A stretch of 9,512 nt of DNA from an uncultured Clostridia bacterium (lineage in GTDB: Bacteria > Bacillota > Clostridia > TANB77 > CAG-508), in NCBI GenBank assembly GCA_948919095.1, contig CAQYCU010000020.1, positions 9,318 to 18,829 on the forward strand, read 5' to 3'. The translations under genes were made by a program, and so were the position numbers. The notes under the pieces were generated by a model. The model did not search any database and was not told where the DNA came from. It saw only the letters and a program-made list of their open reading frames with translations. Positions within the stretch are counted from its first letter, which is position 1. Each line of letters opens with the position of its first letter. Below are positions 7,601 to 9,512 of this stretch, in pieces.

Positions 7601-7977
7601 CAATATCATTAATAGTTTCATCAATAATGATAGGAATAATAACATACATATCAGTGTATGAACGTACAAAGGAAATAGGTATATTAAGAGCTATGGGAGC
7701 TTCAAAGAGAAATATATCATCAATATTTAATGCTGAAACTTTTATAATAGGTTTACTTTCAGGACTAATAGGAATCGGCGTAACTTACAGTTTAATACCA
7801 ATTATAAATAATGTACTTCATCAATTTACAGGAAATATTCCACTGAATGCAGTATTTTATCCAAATAATGCAACTGCATTAATTATATTAAGTGTAATAC
7901 TTACATTAATTGGTGGAATAATACCAGCAAAGAAGGCATCAAAGAGAGACCCAGTAATAGCACTTAGAACAGAATAA
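4657..7977 (+). CDS. MacB/FtsX-like ABC transporter, ATPase fused to permease, giant external domain
   Basis: A membrane protein of 1106 residues. The N-terminal ATPase (1-225) is complete: Walker A GQSGCGKT (38-45), Q-loop Q90, signature LSGGQ (142-146), Walker B IILADEP (162-168), D-loop ALD (171-173), H-loop H198. One membrane helix follows at about 265-285, then about 680 extracytoplasmic residues, then three helices (about 975-1000, 1028-1050, 1073-1093). The FtsX-type motif ERTKEIGILRAMGASKRNI (1002-1020) couples permease to ATPase. The order matches MacB, whose periplasmic domain is only around 220 residues, so this one is unusually large. It includes a Met-rich stretch (406-423) and a Pro/Thr-rich linker (about 745-810). 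In the MacB/LolCDE/FtsEX type, ATP use drives conformational work outside the membrane rather than classic transport. The substrate is unknown; export of a peptide or lipid, or cell-wall control, is possible. It has its own promoter. Confidence 0.88.
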   Translation: MLELKNIKKVYKTANEKVEALKGVSIKFRKSEFVSILGQSGCGKTTLLNIIGGLDRYTSGDLIINGKSTKNFKDREWDAYRNYKVGFVFQNYNLIGHQTILSNVELALTLGGVSKKERKERAIKALEEVGLKEHIHKKPNQLSGGQMQRVAIARALVNNPDIILADEPTGALDTKTSVQVMEILKKISKNKLIIMVTHNPELAEEYSSRIIRILDGVITEDSDPILPREKLENDREEGKIGRTKMKLWTAFRLSLNNLLTKKGRTILVSFAGSIGIIGIALIQSVSNGFQSYVDKIQEDTLTSYPLTIMKETTDITSALLSMTSIENKEQEEGKLHEEQYISKMLASLSTNDLKSFKKYLEANYKTVENDISTLQYSYSVDPMIYSIDATNTLAKLNPSNLFSSSMGMGSGMMSSMTSTYSQMIDDKENLNNSYDILAGKWPENYDEMVIVLSEKNTIPDLLVYSLGLRNTKELKDIVTKIMSGETVDVKNDPMNFTYQDLMNTDLRLIMPTDIYKYNEQYNIYEDMTENDEYMKELYDKATKLKITGIVCPKEGVNTFALNPGVAYKSELIDHIINYAKGTDIVKKQQENEDVDIISGSRFDETKNAKDMDFKDLISIDTNAIQSAFNININQNDIQNKTAGYMEQIVNSVTTDTNPAEEAFSKNLTTLSNGLLNSITGKVEADKVDELVNNYLNTKEAQDIMKSLEAQYVIPSDTFKTTYAGLLKGLMQVYIGIQNSMAGIGSGVIPGENIGGTIIPGASQTPETPDNEKQDEIPEEGDLTNTEIGTTTETPTTTPSVPIPTMPPIDINEIKNKVLTSYMESTAIKQTIETMAKAMTEAKMKMTVMTKVGELTNTLVGSFASAFNVDENKMASAFQIKMTQEEITRIVTAMMSKKETSARTNLLSFGYQDKEEPTYISFYFKSFDGKEHFLDFLNDYNKQVKAEGKDDKEINYTDTTGILMGSVKTIVNAVTYVLIAFVSISLIVSSIMIGIITYISVYERTKEIGILRAMGASKRNISSIFNAETFIIGLLSGLIGIGVTYSLIPIINNVLHQFTGNIPLNAVFYPNNATALIILSVILTLIGGIIPAKKASKRDPVIALRTE

Positions 7978-8101
7978 AGTCTTAATCAAAATCACACCAG
8001 AACTAAAACAATAAGCAAAAATAAATAGTAAAAAGCACAAACGAAACCAAAAGAAAAATATAGCAAAATAGCTAAATATGAAAAAAGAAAGAGAGAGCAA
8101 T

Positions 8102-9439
8102 ATGGAACTAGAAAAACTAGAAGAAATGTTAAATAAAAAAAGATTAACAGAAATAAAGCAAGAATTTAATGAAATGAATGAGTATGATATTGCCTCCCTG
8201 ATTGAAGAATTACCAGATAATCTGCTGGCGCAAGCATTTAGACTTTTACCAAAAGATATAGCAACAGAAGTTTTTATAAATTTAGAGGAAGACGTTGAAG
8301 TAAAACTAATATCAGCGTTATCAAGTACAGAAGCAACTAACATAATTGAAGATATGTACACTGATGATGCAGCTGACCTTTTTGACGAAATGCCAGCAAG
8401 TATGGTAAACAAATTATTAAGCAATGTATCAAAAGAAACTAGAACATCAATAAATAAATTATTAAGATATCCCGAAAACTCAGCTGGTTCTTTAATGGCA
8501 ATGGAATATATACATTTAAAAAAAGGTATAAATATTAAAGAAGCATTAGAGAGGATACGTGCGCAAAAAGATGAATTAGTGTCTTATGATGCATGTTTTG
8601 TGACAGATAGTAGTCGAAAATTATTAGGATATATTGAAGCAAAAGAATTACTTATAAATGAGCCAGAAACGCTGATAGACGATATAATGGAAGAATGTGA
8701 GCATGTTATTACAACAATGATGGACCAAGAAGATGTTGCAAATATATTCCAAGACTATGATTATAGTACTTTGCCAGTAGTAGACTCAGAAAAAAGATTA
8801 GTTGGTATTATTACAGTTGATGATATTATTGATATCATTGAAGAAGAGGCAACAGAAGATATCGAAAAGATGGCAGCTATTACGCCAAGTGATAAGTCAT
8901 ACATGAGAACTGGAGTAATCGAAACATGGAAGAAGAGAATACCATGGTTATTATTACTTATGGTTTCAGCAGCTTTTACAGGTGGAATAATAACACACTT
9001 TGAAGAAGCACTATCAACATATGTTGTACTAACGGCCTTTATTCCAATGTTAATGGATACAGGTGGAAATGCAGGTGGGCAAGCTAGTGTATCAGTTATT
9101 CGTAGTTTATCATTAAATGAGATAGAATATAAAGATGTATTCAAAGTTATATGGAAAGAATTTAGAGTTAGTATATTATGCGGTATAACGTTAGCGGTTG
9201 CTAACTTTGCAAAACTAATAATATTTGATAAAGTTGGTATGGAAATTGCATTTATAGTATGTACAACATTAGTTTTAACAGTTATAGTTGCAAAATTAAT
9301 AGGCAGTACATTACCAATACTTGCAAAAAGAATAGGATTTGACCCAGCTGTTATGGCAAGTCCTTTTATAACAACAATAGTAGATGCATGCTCATTAATG
9401 ATTTACTTTAGAATTGCTAGTATGCTTTTAGGAATTTAA
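8102..9439 (+). CDS. mgtE: MgtE-type magnesium transporter
   Basis: Mg2+ channel/transporter of the cytoplasmic membrane. Residue numbers count from an in-frame ATG at 8078. That ATG has no SD; Met9 (8102) follows the purine run AGAAAGAGAGAG, so it is preferred. Domains: MgtE N helical domain (about 10-135, with DDAADLFDEMP), a pair of CBS domains (about 140-265, with STLPVVD and LVGIITVDDIIDII), then a linking helix and five membrane helices from about 285. The pore signature PMLMDTGGNAGGQ lies at 323-335. Asp436 in the last helix (IVDACSLMIYF) matches the Mg2+-site Asp432 of Thermus MgtE. Length is normal and the protein looks intact. In the family, Mg2+ binding between N and CBS domains closes the pore when internal Mg2+ is high. 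No Mg2+ riboswitch is visible in the 100-nt gap before it, and there is no terminator there, so it may be co-transcribed with the ABC gene. Confidence 0.93.
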   Translation: MELEKLEEMLNKKRLTEIKQEFNEMNEYDIASLIEELPDNLLAQAFRLLPKDIATEVFINLEEDVEVKLISALSSTEATNIIEDMYTDDAADLFDEMPASMVNKLLSNVSKETRTSINKLLRYPENSAGSLMAMEYIHLKKGINIKEALERIRAQKDELVSYDACFVTDSSRKLLGYIEAKELLINEPETLIDDIMEECEHVITTMMDQEDVANIFQDYDYSTLPVVDSEKRLVGIITVDDIIDIIEEEATEDIEKMAAITPSDKSYMRTGVIETWKKRIPWLLLLMVSAAFTGGIITHFEEALSTYVVLTAFIPMLMDTGGNAGGQASVSVIRSLSLNEIEYKDVFKVIWKEFRVSILCGITLAVANFAKLIIFDKVGMEIAFIVCTTLVLTVIVAKLIGSTLPILAKRIGFDPAVMASPFITTIVDACSLMIYFRIASMLLGI

Positions 9440-9444
9440 TAATG

Positions 9445-9453
9445 AAAGGATGG
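9445..9453 (+). promoter_or_regulatory. Ribosome binding site for the last, partial gene
   Basis: AAAGGATGG starts 5 nt after the mgtE stop codon; its GGA core lies 8 nt before the ATG at 9459. This spacing sets the start and rejects the ATG at 9442, whose frame stops after four codons. The short gap suggests that the partial gene is in one operon with mgtE. Confidence 0.55.
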
Positions 9454-9458
9454 TAATT

Positions 9459-9512
9459 ATGAAAACTGAAAAAAATATATTAATAGCATTTTTGTTAAAT
9501 ATATCATTTTCA
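9459..9512 (+). CDS. N-terminus of a membrane protein, possibly a cation diffusion facilitator
   Basis: Only 18 codons are in the window: MKTEKNILIAFLLNISFS. The charged start followed by a hydrophobic LIAFLLNISFS segment is typical of the first membrane helix of clostridial cation diffusion facilitator (CDF) metal exporters, which often begin with the pattern NI-x-AFLLN-x-xFS. The neighbouring Mg2+ transporter makes a metal role plausible. With so few residues any polytopic membrane protein is possible. The start is well supported by the SD just upstream. Confidence 0.45.
   Translation, partial: MKTEKNILIAFLLNISFS

Noticed and set aside
7978..8101. Mg2+ riboswitch or promoter before mgtE
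   Set aside because: The gap is A-rich with no stems beyond 4 bp and no good -35/-10 pair. Known Mg2+ riboswitches are longer and structured.
1..9512. CRISPR array, tRNA, rRNA, insertion sequence or attachment site
   Set aside because: No regularly spaced repeats, no cloverleaf or rRNA-like G/C-rich conserved stretches, no transposase or integrase, and no terminal repeats were seen.

Overview
The window is very A/T-rich and most genes start behind strong AGGAG-type Shine-Dalgarno (SD) sites. Arginine is written almost entirely as AGA, and TAA is the usual stop. Together with the gene content this points to a low-GC Firmicute, most likely an (uncultured, gut-type) member of the Clostridia. 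All genes recognised are on the + strand.

Left half (1-4460): after the last 35 codons of an upstream gene comes a WYL-domain transcriptional regulator, then a control region, then a tight three-gene cluster. The control region (1204-1344) holds a palindrome whose right arm is also the -35 box of a near-consensus sigma-A promoter, a 19-bp imperfect hairpin that spans the -10 box and hides the SD, and a possible 14-codon leader ORF overlapping the next start codon as ATGA. The cluster encodes (i) a DnaB-C/RecA-fold protein that has lost its Walker A lysine, (ii) a 430-residue protein I do not recognise, and (iii) a protein of about 343 residues that can only be read whole by shifting +1 twice. 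Both shifts fall on the tetramer CGGA, at in-frame CGG codons. By eye I find no other in-frame CGG codon in the window. This is either an unusual pseudogene or a CGG-dependent frameshift or four-base decoding event, and it is the most interesting signal here.

Right half (4460-9512): a rho-independent terminator closes the cluster. A separate promoter then drives a MacB/FtsX-like ABC transporter of 1106 residues (ATPase and permease in one chain, with a very large extracytoplasmic domain). Next come an MgtE-type magnesium transporter and the first 18 codons of a membrane protein that may be a cation diffusion facilitator. These look like ordinary envelope and metal-transport functions.

How the genes may work together (inference): the WYL regulator probably controls the promoter just downstream and so the three-gene cluster. 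WYL regulators often sit next to accessory or defence loci, and a non-catalytic helicase-like protein fits such a setting, but no effector domain is recognisable, so the role remains open.
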